From Rhodobiaceae bacterium UBA4490 (lineage in GTDB: Bacteria; Pseudomonadota; Alphaproteobacteria; Parvibaculales; Parvibaculaceae), in NCBI GenBank assembly GCA_002389665.1, contig DGNO01000006.1, positions 6,393-70,392 of the forward strand: a stretch of DNA of 64,000 bases, written 5' to 3'. Below are positions 1 to 8,267 of the stretch, piece after piece; within the stretch, counting starts at the first letter, position 1; each line of letters begins with the position of its first letter. The notes under the pieces were generated by a model, which was given only the letters and a program-made list of their open reading frames with translations, made no database searches and was not told the DNA's origin. A program made the position numbers and the translations under genes.

Positions 1-5
1 AGCAT
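1..5 (-). CDS. Start of next gene of the T4SS operon (virB11 expected), cut by window edge
   Basis: An ATG on the minus strand at 5-3 follows a strong Shine-Dalgarno (AAAGGAG at about 21-15), just beyond the virB10 stop. Only the start codon is inside the window, so the product cannot be read. In P-type T4SS operons virB11 normally follows virB10; that identity is inference from gene order only. Confidence 0.4.
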
Positions 6-24
6 TTGGGGGGACTCCTTTGAA

Positions 25-1101
25 CTACTCGGCTTTGGCGATGTACCAGTCCACGGCGGGGCGGATTTGCACCCGCGTGCCCTGGGGAATGGTGATGATG
101 GGGGTGAGGGAAAGCGTCTGTTCGAGCACCGAGGCGCTGATCTCGCCGAAGCGCTGGGACAGCTCTTCTGCGGCCGCCTCCGATGAGGACGACGAGGAGC
201 CGTTACCGTCCCCGTCATTCTCGGAGCTTGTCAGCGCGCTTCCGAAGCGCACGGAAGTTGAGATGCCGGTCAGGAGGAAGGCCGTCCCGTACCGTTCCCA
301 GAAGCGCCGGTCCACATTGCCCGCGATGCCAGGCTGGCCCTGGACATTGCCGACATGCGCTTCGAGCTCGCGGATTTCCGCGCGGTGCCCGGCCATCAGG
401 ATGCGCGAGCAGCTGAGCGGCAAGCGTGATGAGCCGATATCCGCAGGCGGCTGAAACGAGCAGAGAAGACGCGAGCCTTTGGGGATGAGGACGTTGCGGC
501 CGTGATAGCCGAAGACATCGCGCGCCGTCTGCACAACGATGGTCCCGGCTTCATCCCCGCCCACCTGGCTGTTGATGCCCGTCTCCAGAATGCCGGTGAT
601 ATAGCGGTCCGCCGTCACGATCCGCTCATTGTCCACCGGGCGGCTGGAGGTCCGGCGCGGCCCCGCATAATCGGACGGTGTCACCGAGGCAAGATCGAGC
701 GGCCCTGCGGGTGGTTTAAGGGGTGCGGGCGGGAGCGGCCGGACCCCGGCCGCTTTCTGTGCCGCTTCTTCATTCACCGCGAGCGCGTCCCAGCGCCTGG
801 GCAATGTGCCGGGCCGCGCCCAGGCAGCCGCCAGCGCTTCCCGGAAGGGATCGGGCTCAGGTTCGGGGTCCGGCTCCGGCAGCTCGATAACCGGAACGGG
901 CGCGGCAGGCGCCGCCCGCTTCTCGATAATGATGGGCGGCATGGCCGGAGGCGGCGCGGGCGCAGGGGGCGGCGGAGGCGCGGGCAGCTCCCAGGCAGCC
1001 GGATCATCTTCCGGCAAAGCTTGCTGAGGCCCGGCAGGCGGCACACAAGTGCCGCCGAAGGTGAGGCCCAGCGCCAGCGCGATGTCGCAGAACGCGCTCA
1101 T
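25..1101 (-). CDS. virB10: T4SS core-complex protein VirB10/TrbI family
   Basis: 358 residues. VirB10 spans the envelope and, with VirB7 and VirB9, forms the T4SS core and outer-membrane channel. The C-terminal half has the family pattern: a GYHGRNVLIPKGSRL stretch, then LLTGISTSVRFGS, and a conserved end reading TIPQGTRVQIRPAVDWY. The N-terminal 100 residues are very Pro-rich (polyproline and PEPDPEPEPDP), as in the periplasm-spanning segment of VirB10 proteins. The usual N-terminal membrane helix is weak: only about residues 5-18 are hydrophobic. A Ser/Asp-rich low-complexity run (about residues 290-305) sits in the C-terminal domain, in the region of the family's antenna insertion. It overlaps virB9 by 4 bp, so translation is probably coupled. 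Confidence 0.88.
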   Translation of the reverse strand: MSAFCDIALALGLTFGGTCVPPAGPQQALPEDDPAAWELPAPPPPPAPAPPPAMPPIIIEKRAAPAAPVPVIELPEPDPEPEPDPFREALAAAWARPGTLPRRWDALAVNEEAAQKAAGVRPLPPAPLKPPAGPLDLASVTPSDYAGPRRTSSRPVDNERIVTADRYITGILETGINSQVGGDEAGTIVVQTARDVFGYHGRNVLIPKGSRLLCSFQPPADIGSSRLPLSCSRILMAGHRAEIRELEAHVGNVQGQPGIAGNVDRRFWERYGTAFLLTGISTSVRFGSALTSSENDGDGNGSSSSSSEAAAEELSQRFGEISASVLEQTLSLTPIITIPQGTRVQIRPAVDWYIAKAE

Positions 1102-2150
1102 GCCTCGCCCTCATACTCAATGCAGAGGAAGCTTTCTCCACTCTTGAGGGTGATGAGCGGCCTGGTGCTCTCAACAATGTAGGTCTGTCCCTGCACCCGC
1201 GTGTTGACGAGTTCATCGATCCCGTCAACGACCACGTAAGCGGTCGGCAGCTCGATATCCTTCCAGCGTTTGCCGAAGCGGATATAGGTGAAGTGATCGT
1301 CGCGGAAGACGGTTTCGGGCCGCAGCTCCTTGTCTCCCCAAAGCGTATAATCGCCCCAGCCGCGCAGCGCATTCGGATCGAAGGGTGCGCTCGCGACATA
1401 GTCACCTTCCGGCGTACCGGGCGCTGTCTCGGTCAGCCCGGCAACGATGCCGCGAGCGCCGGACAGGCCAGGATCACCCGCTATGTCCCCGGCCTGTCCT
1501 TCCGGGAGGGGGGACGTTTCCCCGGAAGTATTTGATTGGAAGCCCGGCACGGCGATGCCGGTATCTGTGGCAACAGCGCCTGCGATCCGCACGACAAGGT
1601 CAGGCACCGCATAGGAGTTGAAGCCTTCAGCGCGTAAGTAAAAGGGGTAGAGCGCACCCGACTTGCCATAGACGACAAGGGAGCTGTCATAGCCGTGCCC
1701 CACGGGCCGCACCGCAAGGCGCCGCTTGCCGCGCGCCTTCACCGAGAAGCCGCCATTGTCTCCGAGATCGACAGAGGCAATCTCTTCACCGCGCGGCAGC
1801 TCGATGACTGTGACCATGAACTCGCGCGTGCGGATTTTATAGGTGCACGCCTCGCACATCTGAGCGGTATAGACCGCCTCCTCCGGCTCGGCCTGGTCCC
1901 AGACCTCTTGAATCTGGCCAGGCGTGCGCGGGCGCACCAGCGTGCCGAAGAAGCCTTCGGCTTGTTCTTCCGCCTGGATGGCAACCGAGTCAGGCAGCGG
2001 CAGGGGGGCCGGTTGCGGCTGCGCCTGGACAGGTGCGTTTGAAGGAACCGGCGGGCGTACCGGGCTTGCCGGTGTCGCGGCGAGTGTCACTTGCGGCAAC
2101 AGCAGCGCGCCGCCGATAAGGGAAAGGGTTTTCAAGCGGGTGATAGACAT
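1098..2150 (-). CDS. virB9: T4SS outer-membrane complex protein VirB9/TrbG
   Basis: 350 residues with a signal peptide (MSITRLKTLSLIGGALLL...TLA) and a Pro-rich linker. An N-terminal VirB9 domain (about 80-190) carries the R-E-F/V-T-V-I-E-L-P-R-G-E pattern. The C-terminal domain (about 255-350) has YIRFGKRWKDIELPTAYVV and an ending like other VirB9 proteins (LITLKSGESFLCIEYEG). In this family the C-terminal domain contacts the VirB7 lipoprotein. Four cysteines (CEAC near the N-domain start, CIEY at the end) could form the disulfide known in Agrobacterium VirB7-VirB9; that is inference. It lies between virB8 and virB10 with minimal gaps. Confidence 0.9.
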   Translation of the reverse strand: MSITRLKTLSLIGGALLLPQVTLAATPASPVRPPVPSNAPVQAQPQPAPLPLPDSVAIQAEEQAEGFFGTLVRPRTPGQIQEVWDQAEPEEAVYTAQMCEACTYKIRTREFMVTVIELPRGEEIASVDLGDNGGFSVKARGKRRLAVRPVGHGYDSSLVVYGKSGALYPFYLRAEGFNSYAVPDLVVRIAGAVATDTGIAVPGFQSNTSGETSPLPEGQAGDIAGDPGLSGARGIVAGLTETAPGTPEGDYVASAPFDPNALRGWGDYTLWGDKELRPETVFRDDHFTYIRFGKRWKDIELPTAYVVVDGIDELVNTRVQGQTYIVESTRPLITLKSGESFLCIEYEGEA

Positions 2151-2153
2151 CTG

Positions 2154-2825
2154 TCAGCCTCGTTCTTTCAAGGTCATGGCCGTCACCACGACCCCGAGCG
2201 GGTTCATGTATTTGTCCTCTTCTTTCACTTCGTGAGGACGGGTGGTCATGGAGAGGTAGGCGCGTAAGCGCTTGCGCTGGACGGTCTCGGCGCCGCGCGT
2301 GTCCACTTGTGTGAAGTCCACAGCGAACTTGTAATCGCGGCCGAAGCTCGTGATCCCATCGACGGACTCGACACGGATTTCGCGGGTGAGGCCTGAAGCA
2401 ATCGCATCTCTGACTTCGTCGGTTTCGATACGTTCCTTGCGCAGCCGCTCGCTAAGCGCGCGGTCGGTCATGCGCGAGGCCTCACGGTAGCGCTCTGTTG
2501 AAGTTACGGGGTCGATGGCAAGCACGAGCTGCACATAGCGCCGCGCCATGCTTTCCATCAGAAGGTCGAAACCTTCCGTCTGGCGCGTGATGGGCTCCAC
2601 CCGGTAGATGCGATCATCGGCCGGGTCCGTCCGGATGAGCGCGATCTCGGTCTCCTTCAAGGGGAGCATCACGGAGAACATCGAGACAAGCACCGTCACG
2701 GCCGCGCCGAGCACAATGTTCGTGCCCGCTGAGAGCCGCAGCATCCATGCCAATCGCCGATGCGCCGCCTGGAAGGCAAAGGGATCGGCCTCCAGCACCG
2801 CGCCATGAGGAGAGACAGGCATCAT
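2154..2825 (-). CDS. virB8: T4SS inner-membrane protein VirB8/TrbF
   Basis: 223 residues from the start chosen here. This ATG has a strong purine-rich ribosome site (AAGGGAGAGG) about 8 nt upstream; an ATG at 2882 in the same frame would overlap virB7 and has a weaker site. Topology fits VirB8: short cytoplasmic N-terminus, one membrane helix (about residues 31-52), then a periplasmic NTF2-like domain with the family's R/Y-rich core (TRQTEGFDLLMESMARRYVQ) and a strand-rich end (RKRLRAYLSMTTRP). VirB8 is an assembly factor contacting VirB4, VirB6 and VirB10. It begins inside the virB7 region's downstream gap and ends 3 bp before virB9. Confidence 0.88.
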   Translation of the reverse strand: MMPVSPHGAVLEADPFAFQAAHRRLAWMLRLSAGTNIVLGAAVTVLVSMFSVMLPLKETEIALIRTDPADDRIYRVEPITRQTEGFDLLMESMARRYVQLVLAIDPVTSTERYREASRMTDRALSERLRKERIETDEVRDAIASGLTREIRVESVDGITSFGRDYKFAVDFTQVDTRGAETVQRKRLRAYLSMTTRPHEVKEEDKYMNPLGVVVTAMTLKERG

Positions 2826-2869
2826 ATCGCTTGCCTCTCCCTTACCCGGCCGGAATGCGGTTAGCCGTT

Positions 2870-3034
2870 CTAGCCTGCCCATGTGTACCCCTCGGAATTG
2901 AAGGGGACTTTCAGGCAAGCACAGGGGCTCGGCTTCAGCTTGTCTGTGCCCTCGCCCGCGTTCTTCGGCAGCTCCAAGTTTCCGGCACAGCCGGTCAAAA
3001 GGACGGCAAGGAAGAATGGAGCGAGCCACTTCAT
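2870..3034 (-). CDS. virB7: Small VirB7-like outer-membrane lipoprotein
   Basis: A 54-residue ORF below usual size cut-offs. It starts MKWLAPFFLAVLLTGCAG: a lysine, a hydrophobic stretch and a lipobox LTGC with the lipidated Cys at position 16. Mature length is about 39 residues, normal for VirB7, with two further cysteines in a PCAC motif. Its ATG overlaps the stop of the 70-residue gene upstream by 4 bp (ATGA), a clean coupling signal. The position just before virB8-virB9-virB10 is exactly that of virB7, which stabilises VirB9 through its N-terminal Cys region. The sequence is too short for similarity alone, so the call rests on lipobox, size and place. Confidence 0.8.
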   Translation of the reverse strand: MKWLAPFFLAVLLTGCAGNLELPKNAGEGTDKLKPSPCACLKVPFNSEGYTWAG

Positions 3035-3243
3035 GCCGTGGCTCCTTCCATCGCAGGTTCTTCCTCGGTTTCCCGAGCGCCGACTTCGCGCAGGATCACT
3101 TCACCGTCGAGCGGGATGCTGTCGAGCTTCACGTTGAAGCCCTTGCCGTCGCCGTGAACCCATGCCGCGCCGATGCGGTTCCAGATCACACGCTCTTTGG
3201 TTTCGATGGCCTGCAAAGCATGGTGTGTGGGTTTGTTGGTCAT
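3031..3243 (-). CDS. Small conserved-looking T4SS-operon protein of unknown function
   Basis: 70 residues; soluble, no signal peptide. It starts at an ATG preceded by AAAGGAG; a longer reading frame back to 3504 runs through virB6 and is rejected. The core reads IWNRIGAAWVHGDGKGFN followed by a strand-rich VKLDSIPLDGEVILREV, then an acidic tail. To my recollection a short W-R-I-G-x-A-W-x-H-x-D-G-K-G-F pattern recurs in small proteins of alphaproteobacterial mobile elements, but no function is known to me. It is coupled to virB7 by a 4-bp overlap and follows virB6 by 19 bp, so it is part of the operon and not a stray frame. Confidence 0.7.
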   Translation of the reverse strand: MTNKPTHHALQAIETKERVIWNRIGAAWVHGDGKGFNVKLDSIPLDGEVILREVGARETEEEPAMEGATA

Positions 3244-3262
3244 TTGCTTGCTCCTTTGTGGG

Positions 3263-4450
3263 TTAGCTACGGTCGAAGGTGGGCGTTTTGATGCGGTTCC
3301 AGACGGCCTGGCCCGCCGCTGACAACTGACTACCGGCCGCACCTGCAGCGCCTTTGGCATCAAGAACAGCGCCAATTCCATAACGACCAACGTCAACTGC
3401 ACCCAGCCCTGCACTGGCAGTTCCTTTTCCCCAAGCTCCAATGCCTTGGGCGACATTTTTGTAGGTGTTGGGGTTGAGGGCAGCGAGACCGCTGGCGGTG
3501 ACACCTGCGGTGATCACGGCGGCGGCTTGGTTGGTGAGCTGCGATCCGGCAATGGAGTTCGCCATACCGGTTGCCTCAGCCATGAAGGCCGTACCGAGCC
3601 AGCCGAGGATCATGGCAACCCAGAGCGTTGAGCTGGTAAGCGAGAGAACGTCAGAGGGTGTGCTGGCGCTATAGTCAGCAACGGCGAGCGCTTTTACGCC
3701 GTAGAGGCAAACGGCAAGCGCGACCGTTGCGCCGAAGAGAACCATGAACGACGCAAAGAGCGTCTTGATGCCGGTCAGCGCCATGCCCCGGCCCCATCCA
3801 AACGCCATAAGCAGCATGAGGATCGGCGAGAGCGCAGCGAACATCATTACTCGAAAGATCGAGACGACGACCTGCGCGAAGTAAACGATGAGCAGCAACA
3901 CATAAGGAACGGCGATCAGTATGGCGTAAAGAATCGGTCCTGGGTTTGTCAGCGAAGCCTGGGACATGACTTCCGTTGCCAGGCCAAACACCTTCAAGAC
4001 ACCCGTCTCTGCAACCCAGACGAGTTTTTGCATGCCGTCCACACCGCTGATGCCGGACGTTCCGGCAGGTAGAGCAGCCCGCGAACCAGTGCTTGCCCCT
4101 TGCGTAGAGACGCCGGTCTTCTCTGTTATCGAAGCGGTGGAAAGCACGGCCCCTGCCGCGCCGCCCATAACGGTGAGCGACGTTGAATAGATTTGATTAA
4201 CCAGCGTTGGACCTTGTCCCGCCATCAACGTTGCGGCGATAACGACAAAGACAAACTCATGGGCTAAACTCATGAGATCGGCTTTGCCCAGGACCATCTT
4301 GATTCCGTGAATGACGATCCAGAGTCCGGCAAGCGAAAGGAAAATTACCCAGAGTGGATCAACCAACACCGTGCTCAAATCTTGAGTGAAGGCATTGGCA
4401 AGAGTGACGTACTCGTTCACAACGCCACACGTGAAACAGGCATCAGCCAT
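3263..4450 (-). CDS. virB6: T4SS polytopic inner-membrane protein VirB6/TrbL
   Basis: 395 residues with at least six hydrophobic segments (about 32-50, 65-80, 170-200, 205-222, 230-255, 275-295). The central periplasmic loop is rich in Gly/Ser/Thr, and the C-terminal cytoplasmic tail rich in Gly and Ala ends in WNRIKTPTFDRS. This is the VirB6/TrbL layout: a channel component at the inner membrane that helps substrate transfer and pilus assembly. Base composition is slightly less GC-rich than flanking genes, common for membrane genes of mobile elements. Upstream lies virB5, separated by a small gene on the other strand. Confidence 0.85.
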   Translation of the reverse strand: MADACFTCGVVNEYVTLANAFTQDLSTVLVDPLWVIFLSLAGLWIVIHGIKMVLGKADLMSLAHEFVFVVIAATLMAGQGPTLVNQIYSTSLTVMGGAAGAVLSTASITEKTGVSTQGASTGSRAALPAGTSGISGVDGMQKLVWVAETGVLKVFGLATEVMSQASLTNPGPILYAILIAVPYVLLLIVYFAQVVVSIFRVMMFAALSPILMLLMAFGWGRGMALTGIKTLFASFMVLFGATVALAVCLYGVKALAVADYSASTPSDVLSLTSSTLWVAMILGWLGTAFMAEATGMANSIAGSQLTNQAAAVITAGVTASGLAALNPNTYKNVAQGIGAWGKGTASAGLGAVDVGRYGIGAVLDAKGAAGAAGSQLSAAGQAVWNRIKTPTFDRS

Positions 4451-4487
4451 GGCGGCACACCTCGTCGATTAGAAGGGGAGAAGAGAA

Positions 4488-4778
4488 GTGGAATATGTTC
4501 TGTATGCGGTCCTCGCGCTGGTTCTTCTCGGAGCGGTTCTCGGTTTGATTACCGAAACTCTGCAGAGGATTTTCCCCTCGCTCCGTGAAGACCCAGAAGT
4601 CGCCCGGCAACGCATTCTTGCCCGCAAAGAAATGAAGTCCCGCAAGAAAAAGGTGAGTTCTACACCGAAGAAAAAACGCGGCCCTATCGGCGGCTCGCAC
4701 ACCGCCGAGATCATGATGTTCGGCGAGGACCCGGTGACCCGCCGGGCGGCACGGAAGGTGCGCGATAAGTTCTTCTGA
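4488..4778 (+). CDS. Small single-pass membrane protein, opposite strand, in the virB5-virB6 gap
   Basis: 96 residues with a GTG start and a good upstream purine site (GAAGGGGAGAAGAGAA). Residues 3-24 form one hydrophobic helix (YVLYAVLALVLLGAVLGLI), followed by a strongly basic region (KEMKSRKKK, PKKKRG) and a basic end, so the C-terminus should be cytoplasmic. It is the only plus-strand gene within the T4SS operon. A 114-codon frame on the minus strand covers the same DNA but lacks a convincing protein pattern. In RP4, trbK (entry exclusion) lies between trbJ and trbL, the virB5 and virB6 equivalents; eex lies there in IncN/IncW plasmids. This gene has the same place but no lipobox, so an exclusion role is only a positional guess. 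Confidence 0.6.
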   Translation: MEYVLYAVLALVLLGAVLGLITETLQRIFPSLREDPEVARQRILARKEMKSRKKKVSSTPKKKRGPIGGSHTAEIMMFGEDPVTRRAARKVRDKFF

Positions 4779-4783
4779 TTGTC

Positions 4784-5605
4784 TCATTGCTCTTCCTCCT
4801 CGGCCGCAGCGCGCTCGCTTGGCGACAAGGTCATCACCATCAGCATTGTCGACTGAACTTTGAGGAGCTGGCCGAGCAGCTGGTTCTGCTGGACGAGCTG
4901 CCGGTTGGTCAGGACCTGGCCCTGCGCAATCACTGCCAGACGGTCCTGCTGCGTTTTCGCGGCAAGGGCGGCGGCTTCCAGCTCTTCACTGGCCTTCTGG
5001 TTCACTTCGGCCGTCTCGCCAACCGCGCGGTCTGCCTGGGCAAGACCTTTGGAAGCCGCGTCCTTTGTCACCGCGCGGCGGCGCGCTTCGACAGTCCGGC
5101 GCGCCTCTGCCCTCGCTTCCCATTTCTCTTCTGATGTAGCGGCTTCGCCCCAGTTCGCGTTTTCGGGCCAACTCTCAGGATCGTTCGGATCGAACCAGAG
5201 CGCTTTTTGATAGGCCTGCGAGCCGCCGCAGATGGAATCGAACTGCAGCTCATCGAGATCGACACCCGGCATCAGCTTCTCAAAATCGGGTTTTAGACAC
5301 TGCGCGTTGCGCAGTACCTGGCCCGTCAACCGCTCAAGGTTGAGCGTCGGCAGTGTGAGCTGGCCAACCTCGCCAATGGCGTTGATCTGGTCTTGCACCT
5401 GGCTGCTCAGCGTGTTCAGCCAGTCGGTTTGCTGGCGCAGCTGATCAATCTGTTCCTGCAGCTTGCTGATCTGCTGGGCGAGCTGTGCGATCGCCCCGGT
5501 GTCCACAACGGCGAGCGCGCTGTAGGCGGCGCTCGGCACGCCGACGATAAGGGAGATGGTAAGAGCTGCGGTGCGCAGGCGTCGTTTTAGAGGTGTTCGG
5601 CCCAT
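4784..5605 (-). CDS. virB5: T4SS minor pilin-like protein VirB5/TrbJ
   Basis: 273 residues from the second ATG, preceded by GGGGAGAG; an ATG 12 bp upstream is possible. A signal peptide (to about SAAYSALA) is followed by coiled-coil-prone helices (IAQLAQQISKLQEQIDQLRQQTDWLNTL), a middle domain with two cysteines, and a long Ala/Glu/Gln-rich helical C-terminus. That pattern is typical of TrbJ/VirB5, which sits at the pilus tip or base. An acidic tail (EEEEQ) ends the protein. The start overlaps the end of virB4 by 19 bp, fitting a coupled operon. Confidence 0.83.
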   Translation of the reverse strand: MGRTPLKRRLRTAALTISLIVGVPSAAYSALAVVDTGAIAQLAQQISKLQEQIDQLRQQTDWLNTLSSQVQDQINAIGEVGQLTLPTLNLERLTGQVLRNAQCLKPDFEKLMPGVDLDELQFDSICGGSQAYQKALWFDPNDPESWPENANWGEAATSEEKWEARAEARRTVEARRRAVTKDAASKGLAQADRAVGETAEVNQKASEELEAAALAAKTQQDRLAVIAQGQVLTNRQLVQQNQLLGQLLKVQSTMLMVMTLSPSERAAAEEEEQ

Positions 5606-7971
5606 GTCTCTCCCCATGTGGCTTGAAGGTCCTGAAGGTGCTTGTTGGCGTCCGTGCCCGCGCGGTAAAAGCGCAGGGACTTGCCAAGCGGTGAAAGGTC
5701 AACGTCGATGATGGCGCTCTCATCGAAGCCCGAGGCTGCATCGCGCTTGACGATGAGCGCCCGGCGCTCCCGGCGCGTTGAGGCGCGGCCAAGGACAAAA
5801 CTCATTTGCTCATCATTGAGATTGAAGGGTTCGAAGCTCTCGGCCGTTGCCTGGGCATTCGGCAGAAAGATGAAGGTGGCCGTGTTCTCGATGAAGGCTT
5901 CCGCCATGCCGGAACGCAGGAGCGCGGCCGGGTCCTGGAAAGCGAGACCCACGGCGCCATTCAGCTTGCGGTATTCGCGGAACATCTCGGCGGCCAGCGC
6001 GCGGAAGCCTTCGTTCTGAAGGAGCTTGGCCGCCTCATCGATGAAGATCGTGAAGCCTTTGGTGGACTTTGCCGCCGACTGGCCGATGGCCGCCGCCATA
6101 TGCGTGACGACAGGAGGACCAAGTTCGGGGTCACTCAGCGCCTCATTCATATTGATGGCGACCATGTAATGGTCGAGAAGCCCGCCAAGCGAGTCATGGG
6201 GCGCATTGAAGACGTGCGAATGCAGCCCCCTGTTCCCCTTGTCGTCGATCACCCATTTGGCAAAGACCTGCCGCAGCGCCGAACGCTTGGCAAAGGCAAA
6301 GCCATAGATCGCGGACAAGGTCCGCTCCGGCGGCTCCAGCTGGAACGTCAGATCGAGAGCGTGCGAGAAGGCGGCTTCTTCTTCGGGGTTCAGCTTGTGA
6401 TCCCCGGCAAGGGCGCGGAGGATATGGTAGACACGCTGCCGGTTTGCCGGGGTGTCTTCCCCGACATCGAGCGGGTTAAGCGCGAGCTTGTCATAGCTCT
6501 GATAGAGCCCGCCCATGGCTTCCACCATGAAGCGCGCGCCTTCCTTACTGTCGAAGATGTAAGAGCGCACGCCTTCGAACTTCGCCAGACCCCCAAGGAG
6601 ATGCATCATCAGCGTGGACTTGCCCCCGCCTGTGGGCGCGAAGACCAGGTAATTGCCCCGCGCCTGGGGCTTGTCTTCCACATGGAACTGGAAGGCATAG
6701 GCCTGGCCCGTGGGGGTGCGGAAGTAACGGACCGGCGCTGGGCCGAACTGGCTCTTTGTGAGGCCTTGTGCCGAATGCGGCATGGCCCAGAGGGCGGCAA
6801 TGTTCTCGTCCCGCAGATCGAGCGGCAGCATGAGCCGGGTGCCCGGCATCAGCTTGCCTCTCGGCACGGACGGCAGCCGGTTCATCCAGCAAACCGGCGC
6901 GCCCTTTGTTTGGACCCGGTAGAGGACACGGGCATGGCCCAAAACCTCGCAAATGTCGCGAACGAGATGGGCAAGCGCGGTCTCTGTCTCGGCCCGCGCA
7001 ATGATCTGGAACTCGGTCGCGAAGAGGGAGAGATTGCCTTCCGAGAGCATCGCCAGAATAACTTCCGTCTCTCCGGCAGCGGCGGGATTCCCGAAGAAAG
7101 ACCCGCTGAGGGCCTGCTGCTTGCGCTTATAGAGAAGAAGCGCCTTGTCCCGGTCCCAGGGCTCGCAGATTTGCGCAACCTCGATATCGCCGGAGAGCGC
7201 CAGGATGTCGGCGACGAGGCGGCCGGATACGGTCTCCGGCCAGCCGATGACGCCAATGACCCGGTGGAGCTTCTTGTCCGGCACATGGGCCGTGATCATG
7301 CCCGTTTGGCGCTCAAAATTGAGATCGGCTCCAGGCAGGGCGCCGGAGAGGCTATGAGAGATGGCCGGAAGATCGCGGCGGTATTCCCCGGAAATGAGCC
7401 CATTGAGGAACCCGGTCAGCAGACAGGGCTCTTCCGGTTTTGAGGCTTTGGCTAAGGAGGCCGGGGCATAGTCTCCCGCCCGCGCCGCGATGATCTGTTC
7501 GGCATCAATGAGCGGCTGCATAGCAGAGCTTGAGGCCATCAGATACCAGTCCACATAGTAGGAAGACTGAAAAAGGGAGGCTTCTGCCGTCCCGATCTCT
7601 TCAAGCGCGCGGCTCGGCCAGGATGCCTCATAGGAGATCGGGCGGCGGCGTTTGACGGCAAAGAGGCGAACGGCAAGGCCCTTCTTGCCCAGCTCCTGCA
7701 AGAGTGAGGTGCGGCCAAGCAGGAGCGTGTGCTGTTCCTGCTCAACCTTGGCGTCGTAGCTCGTGCCTTTCAGCTGCCAGACGCGCGAGAAGGTGCCGTC
7801 CTTCGAGCGGATGGTGAGCCCGTCCGGCTCGATGCAATCAAGCTCCAGCTCGTCTTGCAGCCAGTCATGCTTGATGCTGCCGAGCAGGATGCGGCGGGTG
7901 GCGGGCACGGCGAGAGCCGCCGCGCCGCTTGCCGCAATACTGGTCCCGATCACTTGCGGCCAGATCGTCAT
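5587..7971 (-). CDS. virB4: T4SS ATPase VirB4/TrbE
   Basis: 794 residues starting MTIWPQVIGT at the ATG that overlaps the virB3 stop by 4 bp; an in-frame extension to 8112 is rejected because it runs through virB3. The N-terminal CagE/TrbE/VirB domain (about 35-420) precedes the ATPase core. Walker A is APTGGGKST (445-453, K451) and Walker B TIFIDEAAKLL (641-651, D645/E646). C-terminal motifs such as GLAFQDPAALLRSG and IFLPNAQAT match the arginine-finger region of the family. VirB4 powers pilus biogenesis and substrate transfer from the cytoplasmic face. Length is usual and all key residues are present. Confidence 0.95.
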   Translation of the reverse strand: MTIWPQVIGTSIAASGAAALAVPATRRILLGSIKHDWLQDELELDCIEPDGLTIRSKDGTFSRVWQLKGTSYDAKVEQEQHTLLLGRTSLLQELGKKGLAVRLFAVKRRRPISYEASWPSRALEEIGTAEASLFQSSYYVDWYLMASSSAMQPLIDAEQIIAARAGDYAPASLAKASKPEEPCLLTGFLNGLISGEYRRDLPAISHSLSGALPGADLNFERQTGMITAHVPDKKLHRVIGVIGWPETVSGRLVADILALSGDIEVAQICEPWDRDKALLLYKRKQQALSGSFFGNPAAAGETEVILAMLSEGNLSLFATEFQIIARAETETALAHLVRDICEVLGHARVLYRVQTKGAPVCWMNRLPSVPRGKLMPGTRLMLPLDLRDENIAALWAMPHSAQGLTKSQFGPAPVRYFRTPTGQAYAFQFHVEDKPQARGNYLVFAPTGGGKSTLMMHLLGGLAKFEGVRSYIFDSKEGARFMVEAMGGLYQSYDKLALNPLDVGEDTPANRQRVYHILRALAGDHKLNPEEEAAFSHALDLTFQLEPPERTLSAIYGFAFAKRSALRQVFAKWVIDDKGNRGLHSHVFNAPHDSLGGLLDHYMVAINMNEALSDPELGPPVVTHMAAAIGQSAAKSTKGFTIFIDEAAKLLQNEGFRALAAEMFREYRKLNGAVGLAFQDPAALLRSGMAEAFIENTATFIFLPNAQATAESFEPFNLNDEQMSFVLGRASTRRERRALIVKRDAASGFDESAIIDVDLSPLGKSLRFYRAGTDANKHLQDLQATWGETWAEHL

Positions 7972-8267
7972 ACGCGCCCTCCCGCAATCAGATGCCGCCG
8001 CTTGCCCTTGCCGGCCCAAAATCGGCCCGCAACGAACAGCTCCCGGTCGAAGAAGGGATTGGCCTGCATCTGCCGGTAGCACAAAAGCCAGAGGCTGACC
8101 GAGGTCAGGCAAGCGGCGGGGATGAGCAGGGCAATGACATCAAGGACAACCGTCATGGCGACGGCCGCAGCCGTTACACCGCAGATCACGGCGAGGAGCG
8201 GTATTGTCAGCCCCAGCAAGGTCATCTGCTTTTGGCTCTGGATGAGGACGGCACTCGCGGCTTTCAT
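7968..8267 (-). CDS. virB3: T4SS inner-membrane protein VirB3
   Basis: 99 residues. The ATG overlaps the virB2 stop by 4 bp and the end overlaps the virB4 start by 4 bp. It has two adjacent hydrophobic segments (about 18-38 and 42-62), then a polar C-terminus with the family's D-P-F/N-P-F-like element (QANPFFDRELFVAGRFW). VirB3 docks VirB4 at the membrane and in some systems is fused to it. The match rests on size, topology and order. Confidence 0.85.
   Translation of the reverse strand: MKAASAVLIQSQKQMTLLGLTIPLLAVICGVTAAAVAMTVVLDVIALLIPAACLTSVSLWLLCYRQMQANPFFDRELFVAGRFWAGKGKRRHLIAGGRV

Noticed and set aside
806..1027. Gly-Ser repeat protein on the plus strand
   Set aside because: It is the complement of the Pro/Glu/Asp-rich part of VirB10.
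3031..3504. 157-residue form of the 70-aa T4SS protein
   Set aside because: The added N-terminus lies inside virB6 and has no start signal; AAAGGAG precedes the internal ATG at 3243.
4443..4787. 114-codon minus-strand frame between virB5 and virB6
   Set aside because: It would keep the operon on one strand, but it lacks an SD, hydrophobic helix or protein-like pattern, whereas the plus-strand frame has all of these.
5806..7443. 545-codon open frame on the plus strand inside virB4
   Set aside because: It is the antisense of a well-supported ATPase gene; long antisense frames are common in GC-rich DNA, and the translation has no recognisable domain and biased His/Arg/Gly composition.
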